From G963663315 sp965208975 (GTDB taxonomy: Bacteria; Pseudomonadota; Gammaproteobacteria; Arenicellales; Poriferihabitantaceae): a stretch of 64,000 nucleotides of DNA. The position numbers and the translations under genes were made by a program. The notes under the pieces were generated by a model. That model saw nothing but the letters and a program-made list of their open reading frames with translations, was not told where the DNA came from and searched no databases. The stretch covers positions 757,202 through 821,201 of the forward strand of contig CBDBQH010000001.1 in assembly GCA_965208975.1 (NCBI GenBank). Reading direction: 5' to 3'. This document shows positions 42,497 to 55,200 of this stretch, piece by piece. Numbering within the stretch: the stretch's first letter is position 1; every line of letters begins with the position of its first letter.

Positions 42497-42841
42497 TCAA
42501 TCCGATTTTTGTGCACTTTGTTGCCGCAGGGTCTTCCGGGTAATCTGGCTAAAATCAATCGGCGTCAAGTCCTGCACGTCTACTGATTGACGCGCATCCC
42601 ACAAATCATAGCTCTCCTGTAGTGTCAACCAGCTTTCTGCAGAGCCCCCCAAAACCCTGGATAACCGAACGGCCATTTGAGGTGAGACCCCGGCAACGCC
42701 ATTCACCAATCGACTGAAAGCGCTACGCGAAACACCCAGCTGAGCGGCGATTTGATTCGCGCTTATCTCTGCAAATGGCTCAATATAAGTGCGCCGGATC
42801 AAAGCGCCAGGATGCGGTGGATTATGTTGTTGAAACACCAT
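42497..42841 (-). CDS. higA: HigA-type antitoxin
   Basis: A 114-residue helix-turn-helix protein. PPHPGALIRRTYIEP at the start and ANQIAAQLGVSRSAFSRLVNG, then SPQMAVRLSRVLGGSAESWLTLQ, are the standard HigA/VapI pattern. It follows the toxin gene (toxin-first order, typical of hig); its ATG overlaps the toxin stop (TGATG). Confidence 0.9.
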   Translation of the reverse strand: MVFQQHNPPHPGALIRRTYIEPFAEISANQIAAQLGVSRSAFSRLVNGVAGVSPQMAVRLSRVLGGSAESWLTLQESYDLWDARQSVDVQDLTPIDFSQITRKTLRQQSAQKSD

Positions 42842-43119
42842 CAGTGATAATCCTCATAGTTCACGTTATAGGCATCGCCCTCGTCAAACCTGAAGACAAT
42901 TCGCCAGTTCCCGGATATATTTACCGCCCAGTACCCCTGTCGACTCCCTTTGAGCGGGTGCAAACGATAACCGGGTTTATCCATATCCTCAATCGTGGTA
43001 GCCGCATTCAGTAAGGCCAGACGGTCACTGATTTTCGTTGCATGAACCGGCCGGACTCCAGCCACACTGCCATCTGTAAAGAATCTCTCCAACCCCTTGT
43101 GCTTAAAACTCTTTATCAT
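42841..43119 (-). CDS. higB: HigB-type mRNA interferase toxin
   Basis: A 92-residue RelE-fold toxin. MIKSFKHKGLERFFTDGS opens the protein, LHPLKGSRQGYWAVNISGNWRIVFRF forms the core, and VNYEDYH closes it, as in HigB of the GraT/HigB group. The ATG at 43119 was chosen because it gives the family start; the frame is open for six more codons upstream. It stands about 100 bases after the stop of the giant adhesin gene. Confidence 0.9.
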   Translation of the reverse strand: MIKSFKHKGLERFFTDGSVAGVRPVHATKISDRLALLNAATTIEDMDKPGYRLHPLKGSRQGYWAVNISGNWRIVFRFDEGDAYNVNYEDYH

Positions 43120-43196
43120 GTCTGACGAATAGTACACAGGTATACCGTGTTATGCAATCCCGCTTCCCGCGGCGGCCATCCCGCGGCAGCCTTCCT

Positions 43197-43212
43197 CGCG
43201 ACTACAGTCGCG
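43197..43212 (-). terminator. Hairpin after the giant adhesin gene
   Basis: CGCGACT and AGTCGCG form a palindrome just past the stop at 43221. A second GC-rich repeat region (CCCGCGG) follows at 43167-43187. There is no T-run. It may end or protect the adhesin message. Confidence 0.4.
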
Positions 43213-43220
43213 GTCATTAC

Positions 43221-46200
43221 TCACCAGCGAATACCCACTTCAAGCCCAATCCGGTAATCCCCTTCGCCACCGCTCTCGGTTCGGGTCACGCCGATATCGA
43301 ACGACAGGTCGGGTTTCCCTATCGAATCCAGCCGCCAGCCGAGGCGATAATCCCGGTCTGTGCCGGACAGACCATAACCCAGATACGGACCGCCGATAAA
43401 GCGTCCCGTGAACGCCGGCGCCCCCCAGGCCACATCCACCGTCAACCGCCGGGTATTGTCTTTACCCGCGGCGTCTGCATCAATCTCATCCGGTCGCTCC
43501 GGCTCCAGCAGACGCGACATACCCCCCGAAGAAGAGCCGCCCCAATCCTGACGCAAACTCGCCGACAAGCCCTGCTTCGTCTCCGGCTGCGCATCCCAGT
43601 CCAGAGTAATCGAAGCCCCGAGATCCCGATACCCCGATACCTCGTGGGCGACCAGACCCCGCCCTTCAATGCCGAGTTCCAGTCCCCGATTCGGATCGCT
43701 CCAGCTAATTCCACCCCCCAGTTCCACTCCGAAGCCAGTTTCCGCATCGCCGCCGTCATGACGCGCGCCAATCTCCAGGCGCGTATCCAGCGCTCCGGCA
43801 TCCTGAATGACTCGAAGCCATGAACCTTCCAGCCCCAGGCGCAAGCGTGAAATATCAGCGGAGGTCGCGCCGAGTTCGCGGCCGTCACCCACCTGATCGG
43901 AGGTAGCCTGCAACCATAAGGCGTCCGAGACCAGCGCAAGACTGAATCCGCCACCAGCCGGCGCTTCAATCAGGCTGCCGCGCGCTCCCGCCGCCACCAT
44001 TGCCGTTGCGGTATCCGTCCTGAGCGCTTCTTGTCCCTTCCGTTCCAGAGTGCCCTGACCGTAACCAATCGCCCCCCAGGCCGTGAGCCGATCCGTCACT
44101 TCGCGCGAGACCCACGGCGTCACCATCGTCAACGAGGCTTCCAGTTCTCCCGAGTCTCCATCGGCGCGGTCATACTCCCCTTTGCCCACGCTGTGTGACA
44201 GCGCCACACCGGCGCCCCACAACCCCTGATGACGATCCATGCCAAGCAGGCCGGTTACCACCTCGCCGTCCACAGACAGAGCGCCTTCCTGACCATCAAA
44301 ACTTGACCACCCTCCCTGTCCCCAGACCGACCAGACCGAACCGTCCGCTTGCGGCTTCCCGGTCTGTGTGAAGGATGAACCGGACCACATCTCGCGACCC
44401 GTCATCTCGCGCCAGTCCAGAACATTCTCATCATCCTCACTGCTGTCGTCCAGCCACGGATAGAGCGTTTCCATTGGCTCCGGCTCCGATGCTGATTCCA
44501 CCGGACTCCCCGCAAGTTGCGCCTGAGTACCCGGGGTCGGCGTAATATCAATCCGTCCGGTAATACCGTCCAGCACCCGATCCACATGGGTTCGCGCAAA
44601 ACGTATCAACCAGGACGAGGCCGCCGTAGTCAGGAACCCGCTAACCGTCACTTCCAGCCTCTGCGTCAGACTCTCTGTATTGTAATTCGGATCCGTAGAG
44701 GTGACCCGATGTTCCAGTGAAACCGCTCCATCGGCTACCGCCGTCACCCGCACAGCCTGCCCAATCGCCCAGTTGTCCGCCGTGAAGGATAAACTCTCCG
44801 GCAACACCGTAACCACTCCTACCGCGTCCGGCAGCACCGACATCGTCACTGGCGCGGTCGGCTCGCTCAACAATCGCGCGGTGTAGTCCGCCGGCTCGTC
44901 CGCCGCCGCAATATGCAAGGACGATACCGACAATTCGAAGCCTGCCGTATCATCATCGGTCACCGCCACCGTCGCCGAATGACTGGATTCACCCGGCAAA
45001 TAGCCTTCACCCGGCTCGACAGTCACGGTCACCTCGCCGTCCACCTCATCAACGAAGTCATCCATCGTCGGCACCCGATGAGTCACCGAGGTCTCGCCGG
45101 CGTGGATCGTTACCATCCGGCTGCCTTCCTGGCTGGCTTCCACAAAGTCGCCATTCGGCGCGTCCGCCACCGCAAGGTTGACCGCCAGAGAAGTCGTCGG
45201 CGCAGGAATTGCCGTCAGGGTAAAGGTCGCAGCGCCGCCCTCGGTCACCGCTTCACCGCCGGTAATACTCACCACCGGCATATCATCATCATCGTTCACC
45301 ACCAGTGTGCACATATTTTTTCCGTTTAATGCGTAGTTCACACCTGCGGCCAGCGTCAAAATGATCGTCTCATCGCTCTCCTCCACATCATCATCCATGA
45401 TTATTATCGGAATATTGACAGAACTCTCTCCGGCTGGTATCGAGACCACATCTACATCTATGCGGTAGTCTCCGTTATCTCCGTTACTCGCTGTGCCGCC
45501 CACCGTGTAAGCCAACGTAATGTCCGTCTGCAATACCGGATTCAGGTTCACCTCCATGTTGTACATGCCCGCGCTCTCGGACACACTGTCCAATGTCCGT
45601 ACAAAAGATACTACCGGCATAACAGAAGGCGGTTCCTGGATCGTCATGTCCACCTCTCCGTTCACATCATCGTAGCCGCCGGTAGCGGAGGCCGTATGCG
45701 TCAGTATCACGATGTCATTCACTGTGTCATCGTCCGGTACTACCACCACCGTCACCGTTTGCGGGACATTCCACAGATTGACGAGGCCAGACGGATGGAA
45801 GGTCAACGTGTTCTGGTCGCCGTCTGTGTCGAGATCGGCATCTATTGTTACATCACTATTGTCCGCGGCAATCGTTACCGTAACCACATCAGTCGGCTGC
45901 GTATCGAGGACAACCGTGTAGGTGCGGATGTGGATGTCGTTGTCGCCTTCATCCACCACCAGACTGCTCGGCACGAAGGTCAGCCCCCCCTCCTCATCAT
46001 CCGTCACCGTCACGTCCACTTCGCCCGTCACGCCGTTGTAACCACCCGTATTCGAGGCCGTGTGCGTCAACGTCGCTTCATCATCCACGGTGTCGGTGTC
46101 TTGCGCCACGCTCACCGTCACCGTCTGCGCCGTACTCCACAGATTCGCTCCCGAGGCGCTGAACGTCAACGTCTCACTGGCCGTGAACGCCGTCGCTGAA

Positions 46201-49200
46201 TCCGGGCCGTCTATCGTTACATCCGTATTGTCCGAAGTAATCGTCACCGTCACATTCGCCGTCGGCTCGGTCGCCAGTCGCACCGTGTAGGTGTTTGTGT
46301 TGCTGCCTTCGGCAACCGTCAGACTCGCCGGCGCTATCACCAGACCGGCCGTGTCATTGTCGGTAATCGTCACAGACAGGTCTTCTTCCACCGAAGCGTA
46401 ATCGCCGCCACTCGCCGCATGCGTCAGCATCACCGCGTCATTCGCCGTGTCCACATCCGCCAACGCATTCACCGTCACCGTCTGCGGAGCATTCCACAGC
46501 TTGGTGATGCCGGTCGGGTTGAAGGTCAACGTGTTCTGAACGCCATTCATCACTGAATCGGTGTCGGCTATCGTCAATTCGGCGCTGTCCGAAGTGATCG
46601 TCACCGTCACCTGTGCTGTCGGCTGCGTATCCAGTACCACCGTGTAACTGCCACTGCCTTCTTCCGCCACCGAGACACTCGTCGGCGAGAAGGTCAGGCC
46701 GGCTGTATCATCATCCGTCACCGTCACGCCCACTTCGCCCGTCACGCCGTTGTAACCACCCGTATTCGAGGCCGTATGCGTCAACGTCGCTTCATCATCC
46801 ACGGTGTCGGTGTCTTGCGCCGCGCTCACCGTCACCGTCTGCGCCGTACTCCACAAGGTGGCCGGCGTCGACGGGCTGAACGTCAACGTCTCACTGGCCG
46901 TAAACACCGCTCCGGCATCCGGACCATCTATCGTTACATCCGTATTGTCCGAACCAATCGTCACCGTTACATCGGCAGATGGCTCCGTCGACAGTCGCAC
47001 CGTGTACGTATTTGTGTTGCTACCTTCTTCCACCGTCAGACTGCCCGGCGCAATCACCAGTCCCGCCGTGTCGTTGTCGGTAATCGTCACTTCCAGGTCT
47101 TCGCTCACGGAAGCGTAATCTCCACCCGATGCACCATGCGTCAGCGTCACCTCATCATTCGCCGTGTCTACATCCGCCGCCGCGTTCACCGTCACCGTCT
47201 GCGGCGTATTCCACGGTTTGGTCACTCCGGTCGGATTAAAGGTTAATGTGTTCTGGTCGCTCGGCGTATCCCCATCCGTGTCGGCGATCGTCAATTCGGC
47301 GCTGTCCGAAGTAATCTCCACCGTCACCACGGCGCTCGGCTGGGTATCCAGGACCACCGTGTAACTGCCACTGCCTTCTTCCGTCACCGAGACACTCGTC
47401 GGCGAGAACGTAATCCCCACTTCATCATCATCCGTCACCGTGATCGTGCCGTGATTGGCCGTCACCGTACCCGTGGCGCCTCCGCTCAAACCCGTGGCCG
47501 TCAGAATCGGGGCGTTGCCGGTGGATGTGGCCGGTATCGTCACCGTAATCGTATCATCCTCGGCATCGGCATCCTGTGAAGACGTCAACGTCACCGTCGC
47601 CGTGGTGGACGAACCGGCGCCACGCCCGGTGAACGTCACCACGCCAGTCGTCGCATTCAGTCCCACTCCAGTCGCCGCCGTCAACGCCAGCGTAAAGTCC
47701 GTGCCCAGGGTTCCGCCACTAAAGCCCAACGGAACCGCCAGCGCTTCTCCCGCCCGCAACGCCCGCCCCAGCGTCAGGACCATCCGCGCCGTCTGGGTAT
47801 TGCTGCCTTCAGTCGCCGTGGTGTCCGGCGTCGTCAGGGTGACTTCCGTTTCATCATCGTCTTGCACTTCCACCGTGGCCGAACCGTTGGAACCCACCGT
47901 ATAACCCGTACCATCCGTCACCGTCACCGTAATCTCGCCATCCGGCTCATCCGTCGTGTCGGCGCTGGTCACTACACTGTGGACAACCGACCCGGCGGTC
48001 GGAATCATGACCGTGGCGCTCTCACGCACAGTCGTCAGATAATCGGCGTTCGCTACATCCGCAATCGTCAGCGTCACCGACAGAGGTGCCGCCGGAACCG
48101 GATCCGCCGTCACCGTGAACGTCGCCGTGCCGCCTTCGGTAATGGCTCCACTGCCGCCGCTTCGCGCAATCGTAATCTCCGGCTCGGTGGTGTCCGTCAC
48201 CGTCACCACCAGGTCTTCATTCTGCGAGGCGCCATAGCCCGAACCAGCGCCCGATACCGTGTGACTCAACGTCGCCGGGTCATAGGTCGTACTCGTGTCA
48301 TCCTGCGCCACCGTCACCGTCACTTCCTGCGCCGTACTCCACAAGGTGGCCGGCGTTGACGCGCTGAACGTCAGGGACACCGGTTGTACCGTCACCCCCG
48401 TCACGTCCGATGCAATCGCTACCGTCACATTCGCCGTCGGCGGCGTCGCCAGTTTCACCGTGTAGGTACTGGTGTTACTGCCTTCGGCCACCGTCAGACT
48501 GCTCGGCGCAATCACCAGCCCCGCCGTGTCATTGTCGGTAATCGTCACAGACAGGTCTTCTTCCACCGAAGCGTAATCTCCACCACTCGCATCATGCGTC
48601 AGCGTCACATCGTCATTCGCCGCGTCCACATCCGCTCCCGCATTCACCGTCACCGTCTGCGCCACATTCCACAGTTTGGTGACTCCGGTCGGATTGAAGG
48701 TCAACGTGTTCTGGATGCCCTGCATCACTGAATCCGTGTCGGCTATCGTCAGATCGGAATTGTCCGAAGCAATCGTCACCGTCACTTGGGTTGTCGGCTG
48801 CGTATCCAGCACCACCGTGTAACTGCTACTGCCTTCTTCCGTCACCGTCACACTCGTCGGATTGAAGGTAATCCCCACTTCATCATCATCCGTCACCGTG
48901 ATCACGCCGTTGCCATCCCGACTGCCACTGGCGCCACCGCTTAAATTGGTGGCCGTCAGGATCGACCCTTCGCCACTGTCTGTGGCCGGAATCGAGACGG
49001 TAATCGATTCATCCTCGGCATCGGCATCCTGTGAAGCCGCGAGCGTCACCGTCGCGGTGGTGGACGAACCGGCGCCACGCCCGGTGAACGTCACCACGCC
49101 AGTCGTCGCATTCAGTCCCACTCCAGTCGCCGCCGTCAACGCCAGCGTAAAGTCCGTGCCCAGGGTTCCGCCACTAAAGCCCAACGGAACCGCCAGCGCT

Positions 49201-52200
49201 TCTCCCGCCCGCAACGCCCGCCCCAGCGTCAGGACCATCCGCGCCGTCTGGGTATTGCTGCCTTCAGTCGCCGTGGTGTCCGGCGTCGTCAGGGTGACTT
49301 CCGTTTCATCATCGTCTTGCACTTCCACCGTGGCCGAACCGTTGGAACCCACCGTATAACCCGTACCATCCGTCACCGTCACCGTAATCTCGCCATCCGG
49401 CTCATCCGTCGTGTCGGCGCTGGTCACTACACTGTGGACAACCGACCCGGCGGTCGGAATCATGACCGTGGCGCTCTCACGCACAGTCGTCAGATAATCG
49501 GCGTTCGCTACATCCGCAATCGTCAGCGTCACCGACAGAGGTGCCGCCGGAACCGGATCCGCCGTCACCGTGAACGTCGCCGTGCCGCCTTCGGTAATGG
49601 CTCCACTGCCGCCGCTTCGCGCAATCGTAATCTCCGGCTCGGTGGTGTCCGTCACCGTCACCACCAGGTCTTCATTCTGCGAGGCGCCATAGCCCGAACC
49701 AGCGCCCGATACCGTGTGACTCAACGTCGCCGGGTCATAGGTCGTACTCGTGTCATCCTGCGCCACCGTCACCGTCACTTCCTGCGCCGTACTCCACAAG
49801 GTGGCCGGCGTTGACGCGCTGAACGTCAGGGACACCGGTTGTACCGTCACCCCCGTCACGTCCGATGCAATCGCTACCGTCACATTCGCCGTCGGCGGCG
49901 TCGCCAGTTTCACCGTGTAGGTACTGGTGTTACTGCCTTCGGCCACCGTCAGACTGCTCGGCGCAATCACCAGCCCCGCCGTGTCATTGTCGGTAATCGT
50001 CACAGACAGGTCTTCTTCCACCGAAGCGTAATCTCCACCACTCGCATCATGCGTCAGCGTCACATCGTCATTCGCCGCGTCCACATCCGCTCCCGCATTC
50101 ACCGTCACCGTCTGCGCCACATTCCACAGTTTGGTGACTCCGGTCGGATTGAAGGTCAACGTGTTCTGGATGCCCTGCATCACTGAATCCGTGTCGGCTA
50201 TCGTCAGATCGGAATTGTCCGAAGCAATCGTCACCGTCACTTGGGTTGTCGGCTGCGTATCCAGCACCACCGTGTAACTGCTACTGCCTTCTTCCGTCAC
50301 CGTCACACTCGTCGGATTGAAGGTAATCCCCACTTCATCATCATCCGTCACCGTGATCACGCCGTTGCCATCCCGACTGCCACTGGCGCCACCGCTTAAA
50401 TTGGTGGCCGTCAGGATCGACCCTTCGCCACTGTCTGTGGCCGGAATCGAGACGGTAATCGATTCATCCTCGGCATCGGCATCCTGTGAAGCCGCGAGCG
50501 TCACCGTCGCGGTGGTGGACGAACCGGCGCTGCTGCCCGTGAACGTCACCACGCCCGTGGTCGCATTCAGTCCCACTCCAGTCGCCGCCGTCAACGCCAG
50601 CGTAAAGTCCGTGCCCAGGGTTCCGCCCGTGAATTGGAACGGAACCGCCAGTCCCTCTCCGGCCCGCAACGCCCGCCCCAGCGTCAAGACCATCCGCGCC
50701 GTCTGGGTATTGCTGCCTTCAGTCGCCGTGGCGTCCGGCGTCGTCAGGGTGACCTCCGTTTCATCATCGTCTTGCACTTCCACCGTGGCCGAACCGTTGG
50801 AACCCACCGTATAACCCGTACCATCCGTCACCGTCACCGTAATCTCTCCATCCGGCTCATCCGTGGTCTCGGAGTTTCCGCCAGTGGTCACCACATCGTA
50901 ATCCACCGTGCCACTGGTCGGAACCATCACGGTCTTCGTGCCCTGGTTACCCGGTGCAAGATAATCCGCGTTCGCTACATCCGCGACATCCAGCGTCACC
51001 GACAGATTCGCCGCCGGAACCGGATTCGCCGTCACCCGGAACGTCGCCGTGCCGCCTTCCGTCATACTCGCGCCGCTCGTCCGCGCAATCGTAATCTCCG
51101 GCTCATCATCATCTGTTACCGTGATCGTGCCAGAACCACTGCCGCTGGCGCCACCGCTTAAATTGGTCGCCGTCAGGCGCGGTGTCCCACTGGTGGATGA
51201 CGCCGGGATTGCCACGGTGATCGAATCATCCGCCACGTCCACGTCTTGTGAGGCCACCAGCGTCACGGTCGCTGTCGTCGCCGAACCGGTGTTGCTGCCG
51301 GTGAAAGTCACCGTAGATCCGGACAAGGATACCCCGGTCGCCGCCGTCAGCGTGAAGTCGGTGCCCAGAACCCCACCACTGAACGCCATCGGAACCGCCA
51401 GCGCTTCTCCCGCCCGCAACGCCCGCCCCAGCCTCAAGACCATCTGCGCCGTGTCTGTGGAACTGCCTTCGGTCGCGGTCGTATCCAGCATGGTCAACGT
51501 CACTTCCGTTGCATCATCGTCCGTGACCTTGACCGTGGCCGAACCGTTGGAACCACTCACCGTATAACCCGCGCCATCGGTCACCGTCACCGTAATCTCG
51601 CCATCCGGTTCATCAGTGGTCTCGGTGTCGCCACCAGTGGTCACCACATCGTAGTCCACCGTGCCGCTGGTCGGAACCGTCACTGTCTGTGTACCCTGGT
51701 TGCCCGATGCAATATAGTCGGCGTTCGCTACATCCGCGATATTCAGCGTCACGGCCAGATCCGCTACCGGAACCGGATCCGCCGTCACCCGGAAGGTCGC
51801 CGCTGCTCCTTCGCCAATCTCTGCGTCACTACTGGTGCGCTCAATCGAAACCACCGGCAAGGTGGGGGAGGTCGGTTGTATCTGCTGATTCGGATCACTG
51901 TCATCATCTGTAATGGTCAACTCCTGATTGCCCGGATTGGCCAGGCCATGACCGCCACTCGCTACCGCCGACACCGTCACTTTCTTGTTGGCGGCGTCCA
52001 CCTGGTTGTCCACCGCCGTAATCGTCACTACCCCGCTACTCGCCTTCGCTCCAGCCGCAATCGTCAGGGTCTGGTTCGCCGATACCGTAAAGTCTCCACT
52101 CACCGCCGGCGCCACCGCCACCGCGCTCACCGTCAACGTGGTCGCTACCGAAGACGCATGACTCAACGTCGCCGTCACCGTCGATACGTTGGTGGCTTCG

Positions 52201-55200
52201 CTTTCGGTAATCGTCGAGGGCGTCAGTACCAGCGTCGCCACCGCCGTGTCGTTGTCGGTGATCCCTACCGCTACCGTGCCACTCGCTGTGGTCCCCGTAG
52301 TCCCCGTGCCCGAGGCCCGATCCAGATTGCTCGTCACCGCCCGGCTACTGCTGCCAAAGCCGACCGTCAACGTCTCCTCGTCCCCTTCATCCACCTCGTC
52401 ATTCACCGCCGTCAGTGTGAGGGTCGCTATCTGTACCGTGCGCGTGGCATGGCCGGTGAACACCACCGCCGGGGTCGCCGCGCTGTGCGGATCAGTGGCG
52501 CTCAAGGTCACGCCCCGATTCAGACTCGCTCCACTGCTTAACGCCACCGTGTAATCACCCGCCGCAATGCCCGCCCCACTCACCATCAACGGCGCCGTAA
52601 TCTCCTCACCCGACACCAGGGCGCGTCCCAGCGTCACCGTCAACGTGGCGGCGCCGCCATTCTCGACAATCGCTCCACTGCCGCCGCTTCGCGCCAGCGT
52701 CACCGTCGTTTTGTCATTGTCGCGTACCGCTACACTCGCCGAACCGTTGGAACCACTCACCGTATACCCCGCGCCCGAACCAGCGGTCACCGTCACCACA
52801 ATCTCGCCGTCCGGTTCATCGGTCGTGTCGGCCGTGGTCACTACACTGTGGACGACCGACCCGCTGGTCGGAACCATGACCGTGGCGCTCTCGCGCACAG
52901 TCGTCAGATAATCGGCGTTGGCTACATCCGCGATATTCAGCGTCACGGACAGACCCGCCGCCGGAACCGGAGCCGCCGTCACCGTAAACGTCGCCGTCGC
53001 TCCTTCGGTCATACTGGCGGCGCTCGTTCGCGCAATCGTAATCTCCGGCTTCGTGGTGTCCGTCACCGTCACCACCAGGTCCTGGTTCTGCCCGGACCCA
53101 TAACCCGATCCCGCGCCCGATACCGTGTGCGTCAGCTTCGCCGATTCATAGCTCGTGCTCGTGTCATCCTGCGCCGCCGTCACCGTCACTTCCTGCGCCG
53201 TACTCCACAAGGTGGCCGGCGTTGACGCGCTGAACGTCAACGTAGACGGTTGTACCGTCACCCCCGTCACATTCGAGGCAATCGCTACCGTCACATTCGC
53301 CGAAGGCTGCGTCGACAGCGCCACCGTGTAGGTCTTGCTGGCTCCTTCTTCTACCGTCAGGGCAGTCGGCGCAATCACCAGTCCCGCCGTGTCATTGTCG
53401 GCAATGGTGACGGCCAGGTCTTTACTGACCGAACCGTAATCCCCGCCACTGGCCGCATGCCTCAGCTTCACCGCATCATTGACCGTGTCATCATCCGCCC
53501 GGGCATTCACCGTCACCGTCTGCGCCTTGCTCCACAGATTGGCCGCTTCGGTCGGATGGAACGTCAACTCCTCGCTGGCCGTGAACGCCGTCGCCGCGTC
53601 CGGGCCGTCTAGCGTCAATTCGGTGTTGTCCGAAGTAATCGTCACCGTCACCGCCTCAGTCGGCTGCGTATCCAGTACCACCGTGTAGGTCTGGGTTCCT
53701 TCCTCCGTCACCGTGACACTCGTCGGATCGAACGTCAATCCCACTTTATCGTCATCCGTCACCGTGATCACGCCGTGGGTATCTGTCACCGTACCCGTAA
53801 CGCCGCCGCTCAGGTTCGTGGCCGTCAGAATCGGGGCATTGCCACTGTCTGTGGCCGGAATCGTCACCGTCACCGTATCATCCGCCGCGTCATCATCGTG
53901 CAAGGCCGTCAACGTCACCGTGGCGGTCGTCGCTGAACCCCCGGCGCGACCGGTGAACGTCACCGTGTTGCCAGACAGACCCACTCCGGTCGCCGCCGTC
54001 AGCGACAGACTGAAGTCGGTATCCAGAACCCCGCCCGTGAAGCCCAACGGAACCGCCAGAACCTCTCCAGCCCGCAACGCCCGCCCCAGCGTCAACACCA
54101 GCTGCGCCGTCTGCGTACTGCTGTCTTCGGTCGCCGTGGCGTCCGGCGTCGTCAGGGTCACCGGGGTGGCGTCGTTGTCCGTGACCTTGACCTTCGCCGA
54201 ACCGTTCGTATTGCTCACCGTATAGCCCGAACCAGCGGTCACCGTCACCACAATCTCACCATCCGGTTCATCCGTACTGTCGGCAGTGGTCACTACATTG
54301 TGGACGACCGACCCACTGGTCGGAACCATGACCGTGGCGCTCTCGCGCACAGTCGTCAGATAATCGGCGTTGGCTACATCCGCAATATTCAGCGTCACGG
54401 ACAGACCCGCCGCCGGAACCGGAGCCGCCGTCACCCGGAACGTCGCCGTGCCGCCTTCGGTCACACTCGCGCCACTCGTTCGCGCAATCGTAATCTCCGG
54501 CTCCGTGGTGTCCGTCACCGTCACCACCAGGTCTTTGTTCTGTGAGGTTCCATAACCCGAATCCGCGCCCGTCACCGTGTGCGTCAGCTTCGCCGATTCA
54601 TAGGTCGTGCTCGTGTCATCTTGCGCCGCCGTCACCGTCACTTCCTGCGCCGTACTCCACAAGGTGGCCGGCGTTGACGCGCTGAACGTCAACGTAGACG
54701 GTTGTACCGTCACCCCCGTCACATTCGAGGCAATCGCTACCGTCACATTCGCCGAAGGCTGCGTCGACAGCGCCACCGTGTAGGTCTTGCTGGCTCCTTC
54801 TTCTACCGTCAGGGCAGTCGGCGCAATCACCAGTCCCGCCGTGTCATTGTCGGCAATGGTGACGGCCAGGTCTTTACTGACCGAACCGTAATCCCCGCCA
54901 CTGGCCGCATGCCTCAGCTTCACCGCATCATTGACCGTGTCATCATCCGCCCGGGCATTCACCGTCACCGTCTGCGCCTTGCTCCACAGATTGGCCGCTT
55001 CGGTCGGATGGAACGTCAACTCCTCGCTGGCCGTGAACGCCGTCGCCGCGTCCGGGCCGTCTAGCGTCAATTCGGTGTTGTCCGAAGTAATCGTCACCGT
55101 CACCGCCTCAGTCGGCTGCGTATCCAGTACCACCGTGTAGGTCTGGGTTCCTTCCTCCGTCACCGTGACACTCGTCGGATCGAACGTCAATCCCACTTTA

